From NCBI GenBank assembly GCA_009809945.1, contig WTPW01000689.1, forward strand, positions 182,668 through 246,667: a stretch of 64,000 bases of DNA, written 5' to 3'. How positions within the stretch are numbered: the stretch's first letter is position 1; the number at the start of each line of letters is the position of its first letter. This stretch comes from Gigaspora margarita. Taxonomy: Eukaryota; Glomeromycota; Glomeromycetes; Diversisporales; Gigasporaceae. Both the position numbers and the translations under genes were made by a program. Below the pieces are notes generated by a model that saw nothing but the letters and a program-made list of their open reading frames with translations, had not been told where the DNA came from and did not search any database. This document shows, one piece after another, positions 48,368 to 59,164 of this stretch.

Positions 48368-50760
48368 ATGGCACAACAACCAGGATCCTTCTGAACATTA
48401 TCTCTTCCTGAAAATCAAGCCACAATCCAAAATAATAGAATTTGGCGAGAGATTGATAATATTAGACAATATTTTCAGAGTCCAATTACAACAGCACCTA
48501 CAATAGATGCTATTGTAGAGTATCTTGATATAATTTCTGATGCTGGAAATAGGTTTGAAAGATTGGTGCTACAAATATATCCACGAGCAAATGCTCGAGC
48601 AATTAATGGCAAAAATTGAGTAGTGAATTTGCAGACCCAGATAATAAATTTGCAAACCCAGTTAGCCAATCCACAGACTCAGTTTGCCGATTTACAGACC
48701 CAGTTAGCCACACTTCAAAATAAATATAATCTTCTCCACCAAGCTTATGAGGCCCACCGAACTCAACATAATATATTTAAATCTCAGGAACTTGATAGCT
48801 GAATTACAATCTGCAAACAAAAAAGACAGATATTAGAATTGCTCCTAGAAAGCTTTGCATTAAGATTCAAGAATAGACAAATCTATCAACAACTACAGGA
48901 TTGTAATACAGATGGAGCAATTACTATGTATCTTTTAAAACTTACAATGAATCGATACAACAAATGGAAAAATAGAACAATTAATTAATAATTTAAATCA
49001 ACAAATTTTTATGCTACAGAATAACCCACCAAATATACAACGAATAGGAATGGCAGGATACCCACTCCCAAATTTTAATGGCTATCCCAATGAGGATCCA
49101 GAAGAATTTATTGATTCTTTTCACTTATATCTTGTGGCTATAGGAATTAATGTATTAGCCGGACATGCCCATAGAGTTCGAGCACATGGTCTTTTTGAAA
49201 CATGCCTCAAAGGTGATGCTAAAGATTGGTATAAAAAATCTCTTCGAAGAAAGAATTGGGAATTGAGAAACTTATTAGATAATACTAGCCAAGCCAATTT
49301 AGGTGCGACCCAGGGACGAACAGCAGTACAACTTGGAGCAAATTTAAGACACGGCGCCGTGGGCCAGGCTGGAAATATTGTTATTCCAGCTCATACAGTA
49401 TTTGATGAAGACTGGTCTTTTGCTAATGGGCACCCAACAGATCGATTACCCAATGTGCCAAATGCTAATACTGGACAAACTATAGTAGCAAATCGAATCT
49501 GACTTGGCTAGGCAATATATTGGCTTAAAACTAACTATCCCACAGTCACTGCAGAAAAACAGCGAATGCTCTTTGGTTCAACAGTCTAAGGCAGTGATTT
49601 TGTGGGTCAATTCTATTCTAAGTTACGTAAACTTGCTAGGCTTGCAGAAATTGATGATCAACAAATTCGTTTACAATTTATTCGTAGCATTTCTCCTGAC
49701 AATCAATTAGAAATTCAATGCATCAGAATTAACAAGCCCGTATCAGAATTGCTCACTGAGCTCAAAGAAATTGAAAGATATAAGACAGAGCAATTGTCTG
49801 GAGCTTATTTATATCCGGGTCCAGTATCATCAGATAAATCTCATAGAAAAACAATTATTCAAGCAATTTGGGTATGACCAAAACTAAGTCGAAAACTTGA
49901 TAAAATCTATAATGCTATCTATAGAATCTCAATCTATTTCTTTTCAACCATCTCAATCCGACTATAGGCCACAACCTCCAGGAACCTCTCAAATTATACA
50001 AGATACAAATAAGGGTAAATTTTTATAATGGCTTCTTGGAGAGATATCAGAATTTGTTCCTGTTTCCAAGCCTGATTTACCCCCAAAACCAGTAATAAAG
50101 AATGTTGAAGTTACAGATAATGATCCCGTAGAAGATATGCGTAGGCAATTAGAAGACCTTAAAATCAATCTAACTAAAATGAATAAATCTACAGTCAACT
50201 CCCACAATAGTCACATGCTAAAATCAGCATTTTATGGGCCTATTGCGAAATTGTGACTAAAACGAGAAAGAATTTATATAGTTTATATAATCAGATAAAT
50301 AAAATTAAGGTGACTATAGCGCGATTGTGACTATAGCGAGATGTGACTATTGCGGGAGTCGACTGTATAAAAAAAATTTCTAGCAAGCCCAAATCTTCTC
50401 GTCGCAAAACCAAATCAAAATCTAGGACCAAAAAAAAGGAATCATCCAAGCATGTTAATGCTCATATAATTTTAGTGAATCATTTTCAGACTCTAGTGAT
50501 AGCAAAAATAGTACAACATCTAGTGAAAATGAACTTGAAACCAATACCTTGGCACGTTCATGGAATGAATCAGGATCTGATTCTTCTGGGACTAGTGAGT
50601 CTAGTAATTCAGAAAGCGATTCAGAAGAATATGAAGTCAATGCTATAAAAAAAAAACTTATTCTGATACCAAGAGATCAAAGAAGCGCAAAAGTGCTAGA
50701 CCAAAAACTTCTAGCAAAAAATCTAGTAATGCCTCTTCTAATAAAAAAGCAGTAAAGATA
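48368..50760 (+). pseudogene. Retroelement Gag-like protein
   Basis: Starts 'MAQQPGSF' at 48,368. Residues ~1-220 include a coiled coil of tandem 'LQTQLA' heptads. A region 'YPLPNFNGYPNEDPEEFI' ... 'LFETCLKGDAKDWYKK' (49,050-49,240) follows. This is the P-x-F-x-G...D-P-x-x-F...L-x-G-x-A-x-x-W pattern of retrotransposon Gag (PF03732-like). 'FYSKLRKLARLAEIDDQQIR' to 'LTELKEIERY' (49,610-49,780) fits the rest of the capsid-like domain. The tail is basic then Ser/Glu-rich ('SKPKSSRRKTKSKSRTKK', 'SESSNSESDSEEY'). No zinc knuckle seen. Stops at 48,392, 48,617, 48,800 and 49,500 (all TGA), others later, and several frameshifts. Interrupted by a 174-bp MITE at 50,192. No LTRs flank it and no reverse transcriptase follows, which argues that it is resident in the element. 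Confidence 0.72.
50192..50365. mobile_element. Tc1-type MITE in Gag-like gene, 174 bp
   Basis: Ends 'cagtcaactcccacaatagt' and the complement of 'actattgcgggagtcgactg', with TA at both sides (50,190-50,191; 50,366-50,367). Removing it reconnects 'NLTKMNKS' to 'KKISSKPKSS'. A decayed relative is at 3,178-3,330. Confidence 0.82.
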
Positions 50761-51769
50761 CTAGACCGCTTAAAATTCCTACAGATAACATTAGTCTAAA
50801 TGCATTTTTTGCTATTTTACGATCAATAGTTGATTCATTTACTTGTACACAGCCTAAAGAAGTTTCTATTAATAGTTACAATATGATTAATGCCGAATTC
50901 ATTGCACTAAAAGATCCTGTTCTAAATCATTTTACTTCAAATTTCTCAGACAAGGAACGTGAAAAGTTCTGGCATGAGATTACTATAATATTCTCTTATA
51001 TCTTGCAACCAATATCAGATCTAATTCGAATTGTTTCTCAGCAAACAAATATACTACCCCAAACAGCCCTAGAGGGATCGCAATCAGAGGCAGAAATTTT
51101 ATGGCCCAACCCTATAGAAATTAATTTTATTCATAAAATTATTCCCAATGATGTCGCTACTATATGTTGCAAGATTAGCTTGCCATTAGGAAAAATTGTA
51201 CAAGTGCCTTTTGCCATGATAGATAGTGGGGCAAATTGCTCAGTTATCTCAAAAGGCCTTATAAAACTATTGGGAGCAGAAATAGATAAAAATAAGAAAC
51301 TATCTGTTAAATGGCATAATAATTCTTTAGAGTCTTCAGGCATATCATATAACATTTCAATTACGGTTGGTTAGGGAAAAAATAGTTGTACAATCTCTGA
51401 AGACTTTCCAGTTATGGATGATGATAAAACCTGGATATTATTGGATACACATTGGCTTGATCGAGCTGGATGGGAGCCCATTGTCAAGCGTGAATTCAAG
51501 TTAATGCATAAAGGTAAGGTAATTACTATACCTCTTTCAGTTTATAAGTCCCACTCTTTTCTCATAAATTCAAAAAGAGAAAACTTGGTTAACATATCAA
51601 TTCTACCTGAGCCGGAGCCTGAGAGAAAAACTTTAGAAAAAAAAAACCTATGAGTTATGAGGAACTTGAAAAAATGTTATTTGATACTCTCAATGCTAAA
51701 GAGGTTCTAAATAAGGTATGTGAGAAGTTTTTATCATTCTATGATGAGCTGGATCTTTTACTTAGCTAG
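50761..51769 (+). pseudogene. Retropepsin-like aspartic protease
   Basis: Follows the Gag-like frame with no clear spacer and may be the 3' part of one polyprotein. 50,883-51,374 is open and contains the active-site motif 'FAMIDSGANCSVIS' (~51,217-51,258; Asp-Ser-Gly as in retroviral and DDI1-type proteases) after a beta-strand-rich 'VATICCKISLPLGKIV'. After a single stop, 'DDDKTWILLDTHWLDRAGW' (51,417-51,475) supplies the distal part of the fold, including the I-L-x-x-x-W-L pattern. The C-terminus reads 'LVNISILPEPEPERK' then, after a slip in an A-run, 'MSYEELEKMLFDTLNAKEV' to the TAG at 51,767. Expected to cleave the Gag-like protein (inference). The 3' end overlaps the convergent HTH gene by about 12 bases. 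Confidence 0.75.
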
Positions 51770-51915
51770 TATATGCAGATATTTGGCTATATATTTTTTG
51801 TCATAAATGGCTTCTTTTTCATAAAATGCATTTAAATCTTTATACTCTTGTAATAAATCATCAGCCGGCTTAGGCAGAATTAGTTTGCTAGCCAAATTTT
51901 CCCTACCTTCTCGTT

Positions 51916-52581
51916 AGTGTTCCACATAATTCAGACCGGGCAGGTATTTTTAAAGATCCGTACCTGGTCCGAACACTGATTCGGATCTAAATTTAGGGTC
52001 CGAACTTGTATCACTTAGATCTGGGTCCGACCCGGAATCGTGAAATTTAAAAAATTTATAGATACAAAAGTTGTTAAATAACTAAGACCAAGTGCCTCGC
52101 TAAAAAAAAAAAAAAACTGTTTTGTTGTTTTCGAATGATTTCTTGCCTGCATTTTATTTATAAAATTTTGCCATAATGGATTCAAACCGATACAGTAATT
52201 CAGGGTCCAGTCCAGTGATTAATGTAAATATTACAAATATAGTGAGTACATACTGTACATATATATCACCGGCTGGATACAGAAATATGATATTTCATTT
52301 GTAAAAAAAAAAATTTAAATTAGCCAATCAGCATTAAGTATTATTCTAAGACCGGACTGGGCGAATCTTCTTGTGGNTAAAATATAGATCATAGATACGA
52401 TGTTTTATTTGTAAAAAAAAAAATTTAAATTAGCCAATCAGCATTAAGTATTATTCTAAGACCGGACTGGGCGAATCTTCTTGTGGGTCTGAATTGAATA
52501 TTAAAAATCAAGGGTCCAAACTCGGTCTGTCAACGGACCGGACCAGACTCGGACCAGACCCAGATCTTTTGCGGAACACTA
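51916..52581. mobile_element. Mutator-like MITE, 666 bp, 9-bp TSD
   Basis: 'agtgttccacat' start and 'gcggaacacta' end, with cttctcgtt / cttctcgtg on either side (9-bp duplication, one mismatch). Arms carry 'ggtccg', 'gggtccgaac' words. A second family member, at 62,391-62,675, is in the reverse orientation with a perfect duplication. Confidence 0.8.
52294..52487. repeat. Exact tandem duplication across an N
   Basis: About 83 bases beginning 'atttgtaaaaaaaaaaattt' and ending 'gcgaatcttcttgtgg' occur twice (52,294-52,376 and 52,405-52,487), apparently identical, with a single N between. An assembly join is as likely as a real duplication. Confidence 0.6.
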
Positions 52582-52727
52582 CTTCTCGTGATAAATCACT
52601 CGAAGGCAGAATTAGTTTGTTAACCAAATTTTCACCGCCTTCTCGTGATAAATCACTCGAAGCCAGATATATTAGTAATTTGAATTGGCAATGCAGATTT
52701 ATTTTTTCGAGCTTGTGAGAAAAAATT
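52582..52727. repeat. Intra-element module, tandem copies, coding here
   Basis: Two tandem copies of 'cttctcgtgataaatcactc' + 'gaagscaga', with 'attagtttgttaaccaaatt' between, then 'attttttcgagcttgtgaga'. On the minus strand it is part of the HTH protein gene (units 'SSDLSRE'). Confidence 0.7.
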
Positions 52728-53124
52728 GGTTGATCCCAGGCAACCCTATTTTTTTCTTCACCTCTCCAGATCTGATAAATACATTTTTGTAATATGCTAT
52801 ATTTTTCTTTTAGCTCATTTAAAACTTTAGACCTTGGTCTATCATTATGGCATTGCATAATAAAATTATAATCAGCTAGTGATAAAAAAGGAGCATCACA
52901 TCTTATGCATTGCCTAAGCATAATAGTATTTTTTTTATATCTAATATATTATTTCAAAATAATTTATTAAATAGAATGCATATATTATATCGGATATACC
53001 AGATATATTAGATATACAGGAAAAAAATTTTAGAAAAACCTAGATAAATAGAATATATATATTATACTGGATATACTGGATATACCAAATATACCAATTA
53101 TACAGGAAAAAAATTCAGATATTT

Positions 53125-53382
53125 TCAGAGATTACAACAAATCTTGATTTTGTTTTTTATTCTGTCCGTCAATTTTATCCAGGTTTTTAAAGCTATGGGA
53201 TTTGGTCTAGACTCTATGTCTTCCAAGGATGGCACATGCAATGAAGTGGTCATAAAGCTATCTGTTGAGAAAACTGTTAACTTTTCTAGATCTTGCAGTT
53301 CAAGCTCTCGTATAGAAGCTCTTTCTGCTAAATCCCTGCCTTTTCGTAATAAATCTGTTTTTTTCACAAGCTCAAAAAACAT
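53125..53382 (-). CDS. Small element ORF, 85 codons
   Basis: Begins 'MFFELVKKTDLLRKGRDLAE', so its start codon lies in the T-run/gagcttg/A-run motif. It then has 'SFMTTSLHVPSLEDIESRPN' and 'LKTWIKLTDRIKNKI'. Charged, probably helical at both ends, no membrane segment and no family recognised. An open frame on the other strand (53,144-53,392) overlaps and is less convincing because it lacks the shared N-terminal wording. Confidence 0.4.
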   Translation of the reverse strand: MFFELVKKTDLLRKGRDLAERASIRELELQDLEKLTVFSTDSFMTTSLHVPSLEDIESRPNPIALKTWIKLTDRIKNKIKICCNL

Positions 53383-53394
53383 TAATTTCTGAAT

Positions 53395-53512
53395 TCTCTT
53401 TTTTCAAATGAAATGAGAAAAAAGAAAAATAATTTTTTTTCGAATATTTTTTTTTTGAATAATCTTTTTTCAAATGAAATGAAAAAAAAGGGAGCTTGCA
53501 AAAAAAAAATAT
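53395..53512. repeat. Intra-element module, degenerate
   Basis: 'ctcttttttcaaatgaaatg' occurs twice with A/T runs, followed by 'ggagcttgcaaaaaaaaaat'. Same parts as the full module at 54,440-54,555. Confidence 0.5.
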
Positions 53513-53603
53513 TTAAAACAAAGTTTTTAAAATACGAAATATTTTGGGGTGTTGGATTAATAAACATATAAAAAAATAATTTCAGATTTTTTGATCTATT
53601 TAT

Positions 53604-53835
53604 TTATAAATTATTTAGTATGAGCCAAAAATGGTGTCTGCAGGGTAATAATATTTTTTTCCCCAAATCACAGGAAGGCAAGTTCGAATCTGAATCTGAA
53701 TCTGATAGTTTTTTACCAAACTCAAGACCGGTTTGCTCTTCTATATAATTCTCTATCCAGTTTATAGTCTCTTCTAATGTTTTTACTATCTTTTTTAGCT
53801 TTTGACGCTGGGAATAATATTCACCAATTTTGCTT
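53604..53835 (-). pseudogene. Small coiled-coil ORF fragment
   Basis: A frame reading 'KIGEYYSQRQKLKKIVKTLE', 'ETINWIENYIEEQTGLEF', then 'SDSDSDSNLP' and ending at 53,604. An out-of-frame ATG ('MAHKIHKHQAKL') lies just upstream, so a frameshift probably separates start and body. The 'KIGE' opening resembles the coiled-coil ORF at 47,898. Unknown function. Confidence 0.35.
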
Positions 53836-54133
53836 GGTGCTTATGTATCTTATGTGCCATTTTTAGTATTATATATAGATATTAAATATATTTTAAAAAA
53901 ACTAATTGCCGAGGTGGGACACTATGTCAGCAGGGTGCAGTATGTGGCACAGTAGCTATGTTGGGTAAAGTTTGGACATGCATGTCTGGGCTCAACTTAA
54001 TTGCGCAGAAGAAAGAGCACAGTAGTCACATGATATTGTGACCTAGGTTCACGTACTCCAACTCTAAATAATTAAATATTTTTAAAAATATCATGAATAT
54101 TTTTTTGTGTATTAATAAACCAATTTAAATCCA

Positions 54134-54424
54134 ATGGTTAATAATAGCTGTAAAACAGTTGGCTTTGGCAATAATACCTCAAAACTAGTATCTAAAATTG
54201 TTAAACCAATATCACATAGAAGAATTTCAATTTTTCTTCATCAATTACTAAAGATAGTAAAACCTAAGGTTCATCAAGAACTTATAAACGCAATAGCAAA
54301 TTCAGATATTCCTCAAAGAAATCATACACCATGCAAGGTTAAAAGAAAAAAGAAAATTTTAAATGATACCATATCAGAGTTCTCATCCTCATCTGGGTCT
54401 GACTCTGAATCGTCTAGCTCATAA
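54134..54424 (+). CDS. Small basic protein with Ser/acidic tail
   Basis: 96 codons, no internal stop. The basic, His/Lys/Arg-containing body ('RRISIFLHQLLKIVKPKVHQ', 'PCKVKRKKKILND') ends in a run of Ser, Asp and Glu. The Ser/acidic tail resembles that of the Gag-like protein (~50,560-50,640). No family recognised. It lies between two copies of the repeated module. An antisense frame (54,322-54,549) runs over the tail and the module and is treated as a shadow. Confidence 0.45.
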   Translation: MVNNSCKTVGFGNNTSKLVSKIVKPISHRRISIFLHQLLKIVKPKVHQELINAIANSDIPQRNHTPCKVKRKKKILNDTISEFSSSSGSDSESSSS

Positions 54425-54439
54425 TTTAGTCTATGCGAT

Positions 54440-54555
54440 TTACCCCTGCCTTTTCGTGATGAACTACTCGAAGGCAGAATTGGTTTGTTAATAATTTTTC
54501 TGAATTTTCTTTTTTCGAATAAAATGAGAAAAAAGCCTCGCAAGCTCAAAAAAAA
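54440..54555. repeat. Intra-element module, fullest copy
   Basis: Order of parts: 'gccttttcgtgatgaactac' + 'tcgaaggcagaa', 'ttggtttgttaata', 'ctgaattttcttttttcgaa', 'atgagaaaaaag', 'cctcgcaagctcaaaaaa'. The first part is an imperfect palindrome. An inverted half-copy follows at 54,588-54,625 ('ggcttcgagcaagtattgcg'). Located between the small basic ORF and the 3' end of PolB. Confidence 0.65.
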
Positions 54556-54671
54556 TATATTTATAACAAATATATTTTAACTATTTATATTTGGCTTCGA
54601 GCAAGTATTGCGAGAAGGCGGTAGGAATGTTTCAAGTTGGTATATACCTAGTACTGTATCACTTATCTAAT

Positions 54672-57600
54672 TTACGCCAGTAAGCTAGATATGTGGGACG
54701 TACATTTGTTTTGGTACTTCTCTGGGAGCTTGGCCCTTATAGCTCTTTTTTTGGCCTCTTCATGAGATATACCAGCCTTGACCATATTCTTATAAGCTTT
54801 ATTATGCCAATAAAAATATAGCAAAGAGGTAATTCCATCTGATAAGATCCAGCACTTAGTGTCTATTGGACATAGGGCCTTCTTTTCTGATTCGACCAAA
54901 GATAATATATGATCCTTTGACCAGTTACCTATATTTTTGGCATGGAATACTTCCTTACCGAATAGACAGTCTTGATAAACTTGGGTCATTGGATCGAAGA
55001 CCTCAGTGTTGTCTACTGGATCCTCTAGTAGAGTTCTACCTAAATATGGGAAATATGTATCAGTAGCCATTTCATTCATACCCTTTTTGCTTACTCCTTT
55101 ATGCTTAGACTTTGTAGACTTATCTGCTAAGACATAGTGGTATGACTTGGCCCGGATATGATAAGATTCTGTAATCACATTGCCTGGAGTCTCATCTTTG
55201 AAAAGCCCAATTGTCTTAGAATTATTAAAATCAAAAAGGTCCGGTCGCTCTGCCATGTCTTTATAGATATCCTCAGTCTCAACTTGAAACATATTTGAGT
55301 CTGTATCCTTATATCCAAGCTGGGCATTATTACCATATCTCTCTTTTATATATCCATACCAAAAGTGGTACATAAGAAGCTTGCTAAGGCCCAAGACCGA
55401 TGCTCTGACAATAATAGGCTTGTTGAGAGTTACAGTGGCCTTTCCCATATGTGCTCTTACAAATGTATTTCCTAGCTGTCTAGCATATTTAAAGGAGGGT
55501 TTATGAATCTGATTAATAAACTTCTTTTCATCTTTATCATTGTTCACAGCCATGAGCTTGATGTCTTGGTATTTGCAAACATTTTCCATAGTTTTGCCAT
55601 ATACTGAATTATTCATGAGCTTAAAGAAATCTTTCTCAAAAGCATTCTTAGTGCCTTGTCACTTTTCTGTATTAAAAACGATATAAGAAGCAAGCCAGTT
55701 AGTTTGGTCAAATAATAGGATTTCTGTAACCTCATCAACTATCATACCCAATTTTACGTAATATTGGAGTTCTTGGTAATAGATAATATAATCTTTTCGT
55801 GGACCAAGATGGGGAACTAATTTTTTTGTTGCTAAAAACTGTCCTCTATCCAAGTTATCTACAAGTTCTGAGGTATAGAGACACAACATATCTTTACTTA
55901 TAGCCATATTCTCTATAGCTGCGGGTAAATCACTCAAATAGTCATAGGTCTTTAGAGGAAAGTGTGCCTTAATATTTAGGAAATAACCTCGTGAAAAATT
56001 TGCTTCAGTATTAAGAATCTTTTCAAGATATTTTTTTTGCTCATTTGAATTATCTTTAAGATATTTATGGCTTGCTTTCCATTGATAATTTCCGATAGGC
56101 AGATACTGACTCATAGCCCAGCTATAAAGATTGTTTGTATCGACATAGCTTATCCAGGTTGTAGACTTAGATGGGTTAAATGTCTCACCCATCTTAGGAT
56201 TATTTGCTTTGAAATGGTACTTACAAGCTATAGCTATCCCACCATGCTTAGCCTTTCTATGAAATCATGCATAGCCATGTCTGTAAAGAGTCCAATATTG
56301 ACTCCTGTCATTTTAAGCATAGCATCCCAAGCTAGTGCAGTGCAGATACATAATGGCTAGGATCGAGCTCATAATATTGCATACATGTTTTTCGAAATTG
56401 GGTCCAAATATCTGCCAGGCTAAGTACGTCAATCTTAAGATAGAGATCATGATACTCTCCTAAAGTNTTACAANCAAAAGTTTTCCATANTTTTTGGGCN
56501 TGTTGATAGTCANCTTGTGAAATTTNGCCTTTAAGAGTACTATGAAACGCATGAAAAGGAGGAAGCTCTGTTTCTTTAAACCTATCTTGTGAATTGATAT
56601 AGTCATAAGGATAAACTCCTTTATGACTTGCTAATGAAATTTGATCTTGAGAATAGTTTTTAAAGTGCCAGCTTGTAATAGAATGGTTGGTACCCAAATT
56701 TTTCATAAGATTTGCCAAGCTATTATTCATAAATTGCATGCTATCTATATATTTTAGCTGACCTACCTTCATAGACTTGTATTGCTCAAATGTTTCGGCT
56801 ATGACTCTGATTTGGTGAGCATTAACAGATTGCCCGACAGATTCACAGACTAAATGAGAGTCATAGCCCAGAAATTATGAAAGACAACTGGGATAGGAGT
56901 TTTCCATGCTTCGATCTGGAGTTTGAGGTTACAGGTATTGTGGGCAGGTCCCCGAAACTTACCTGTTATATGATAGTGGTCCCAGACCTTATCATCTATA
57001 GCTAATTTTTCTTTACATATCCAACAGGTATTTGTTTCAGCAAATTTTTTCTTGTCTTTTTCAGTGATGATCCGGTCATGCTTAATAGCTAATACTTTAT
57101 TAATTTCGACCAACTCCATATCGATTCTTCAGACAAATTCTTGTGTAGCATTTTCTCCCCGATATAGGAAAGGCCCTATACATCTCCAGTATCAATCCAA
57201 TGAACTAGATAACAAAAACTATTGGCTTTTTGCTCGGCAAGTTTTCGCATTTGTCTTCCATATTCTTCATTGCATTTCTTGTTGTCTGCCTCAAAGTCAG
57301 CTATAATTACACATGGGGCATTAATCATCTGGGTGTAATTTTTAAACTTCTCAAAATCATTAACACCTTTGATAGGTAATTTGACTTCTTGAGTTGCTTC
57401 CCTCAAACCGAAACAGTGCTCTCGATGATGATCTAAAGCCTTTATTGTAGAAAAACTTTGAGTGCATTTTCTACAAATATATCTTTTACCATGATGAGCG
57501 GTATCTCTAAAAACTAGCCCATTTATATTCTTAATCCAAAGAAAATGGTTTTTTTGCCTGTACTTGTTATCCTCAGATTTGGTAATATCTGTAAGAGCTA

Positions 57601-59039
57601 AAAGGTCAATAATATGGCATCTTTTATAGTTTTTGCTAGCTATTATTGCTTTAGGGGTTCCTGTTTCTTCTTTTCATTCCCAGACATTGATAGAGATATC
57701 TGGATTCATTTTCTCAATCTTGTTAAATATACGAGAACAAACTGGAGTAGGCATAGAAATTCCATCAAGCTTAACTTTATCTAAATAGGGCTTGTATTTT
57801 GTAGCTCAAAAAATTCGTTCAAGATGTTCTGTATATCCATCCTGATAAGCAAAGTATGCTCCTAATGCCCCTTGAAGACATTTTTCAGATAATGTATTGG
57901 TTTCTGGATTGACTAAACCTTTATTATCTGGATTAATAGTGCACTTTGTATTGGTGAGCTTTTTAGGAGTAGGAATATAGGAACCTCTATTAGTTCGATA
58001 GTAGGTATAGTTTTCAATAAATATATTTTCTATTTTAAGAAGAATTTTACTGGACTTCTCTTTTAAGTGATTCTCAATTTGTATATCAATTTCTCCTACA
58101 GATTGAATTAAATATGGGTCTATATCATTTTCTGAAAGAAGAATATATTGTTTTCCTCTATGATATGAATGGGTCTGACTAAGTTCATAATTCACTTTGT
58201 CCATAGCATCACCTTCTCCTTTATATTTATATTTTGCATATGTACTTTCTATAACTAATAATGTTTTTATTTGATCCTTTTTGTAGAGCTCTTCTTTGAG
58301 TATATTGGTAATTGCTTTGCATGTTGAGGCCATGAGTTGGGGCATATATGGGGCATCAGCATATGATGTTTGATTGTCTTGCTGTTTATTAAAAGCATAT
58401 GCTAGATTATTGTCTGCTGGAATTTTTCCTTCCCATACAGACATATTTTAGAGACTTTTATGTGGTCTGGCCAGGTCATAACTTTTTTCCACAAATGCTA
58501 TATCATTCTCTTGGACTTTATTCTGCTCAGAGGATATTTCTTCTCTATAGGCTTGGGTCGCTGGGCCTGGGCCGGCTTCTTGAACTTGGGCCCCCTCTTG
58601 AACTTTGTTCTGTGAGGGAGAGGCTGAATTGCCAAGTTTGAACCAAATTTAGAAATGAGAGATAGCCCCTGTTTGGATACTTGGGTTCAGGCAAATGGTA
58701 TATTGCATTGATTGTTGCAGCTGATGCTAAAAACAGCTGATGCTGAAATTTGGTATCACGATTTGAAAATATATGCCCTGCTAAAATCCACATAACTCTT
58801 TAATAATTAATTCTAACCCTAAACCCTAACCCAACCCAAAAAAAAAGTGAACAAAATTACCCCAAAAAATTTTTAAAAAATTTTATCAACATAGGTCAAA
58901 ATTTCAGCATCAGCCATTTTCAGCATCAGCTGCAACATTGATTTTTTTTGCTTTTATAATGCTTGCAAAGTTTTTCTGGTCTTGTAAAAGTATATCCACA
59001 ACAAGCACATGTACGATTTTTTTTATCACTTCTAGGCAT
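54672..59039 (-). pseudogene. polB: Family B DNA polymerase (protein-primed type)
   Basis: Replicates the element. From the ATG at 59,039: a C2H2-type finger ('RTCACCGYTFTRPEKLCKHY'), broken by a 225-bp MITE; an N-terminal region with 'NMSVWEGKIPADNNLAYAFN'; and a second finger 'YICRKCTQSFSTIKALDHH' (~57,440-57,490). Next come the Exo I motif 'CVIIADFEADN' (~57,300) and a Cys/His insert 'CWICKEKL..DHYHITGKFRG' (~56,940-57,040). Exo II 'GYDSHLVCESVG' (~56,860) and Exo III 'YHDLYLKIDVLSLADIW' (~56,420) follow. The polymerase motifs are A 'SYVDTNNLYSWAMS' (~56,130), B 'LMNNSVYGKTMENV' (~55,600) and C 'YKDTDSN' (~55,300). Length (~1,360 codons) is at the upper end for Polinton PolB. Lesions: TGA at 57,806, 57,674, 57,129 and 55,659; TAG 57,176; frameshifts near 57,160, 56,870 and 56,250-56,340; six single N bases at 56,467-56,526. 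Dead copy. Confidence 0.93.
58713..58937. mobile_element. 225-bp MITE in PolB zinc finger, 5-bp TSD TTGAT
   Basis: TIRs 'tgttgcagctgatgct' / 'agcatcagctgcaaca', with TTGAT at 58,708-58,712 and 58,938-58,942. The core has 'ctaaccctaaaccctaac' as in the sister element at 8,173-8,399. On the minus strand it splits 'KSKKNQ' from 'CNIPFA' of the PolB N-terminus. Confidence 0.85.
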
Positions 59040-59164
59040 GATATTATTAAGTCTCACCTGTTAATATATTGGGTAAAATTTTGTTTAAATAAAAATATTT
59101 ACTCCTCATCTTTTCATGATAAAATTATTCAAAATAGGATATATCTTTTTTGAGTGCTCAGAAG

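Larger units (their letters stand above)
51758..52921 (-). pseudogene. HTH protein gene interrupted by a MITE
   Basis: The ATG at 52,921 opens 'MLRQCIRCDAPFLSLADYNF', then 'RPRSKVLNELKEKYSILQKC' and 'IYQIWRGEEKNRVAWDQP'. This looks like a helix-turn-helix DNA-binding unit of the resolvase/homeodomain-like sort. The frame then runs through the repeated module as in-frame units 'SSDLSREGGENLVNKLILP' twice. If the 666-bp insertion at 51,916-52,581 and one target copy are discounted, it continues in frame to 'DLLQEYKDLNAFYEKEAIYD' and a TAA at 51,758. No other stop is seen, so before the insertion this gene was probably intact, the best preserved of the element. Role likely transcriptional or TIR binding (inference). 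Confidence 0.6.

Noticed and set aside
48368-51769. A complete LTR retrotransposon inserted in the element
   Set aside because: No LTRs, no primer-binding site, no reverse transcriptase or RNase H found on either side; the integrase nearby is on the other strand.
54322-54549. 75-codon minus-strand frame over the small basic gene and the module
   Set aside because: Made of the repeated module and the antisense of a Ser/acidic tail; the plus-strand frame is more convincing.
57129-57808. TGA recoded as an amino acid in the transposon genes
   Set aside because: TAG, TAA and frameshifts occur in the same genes, and some TGA positions fit an ancestral CGA; decay is simpler.
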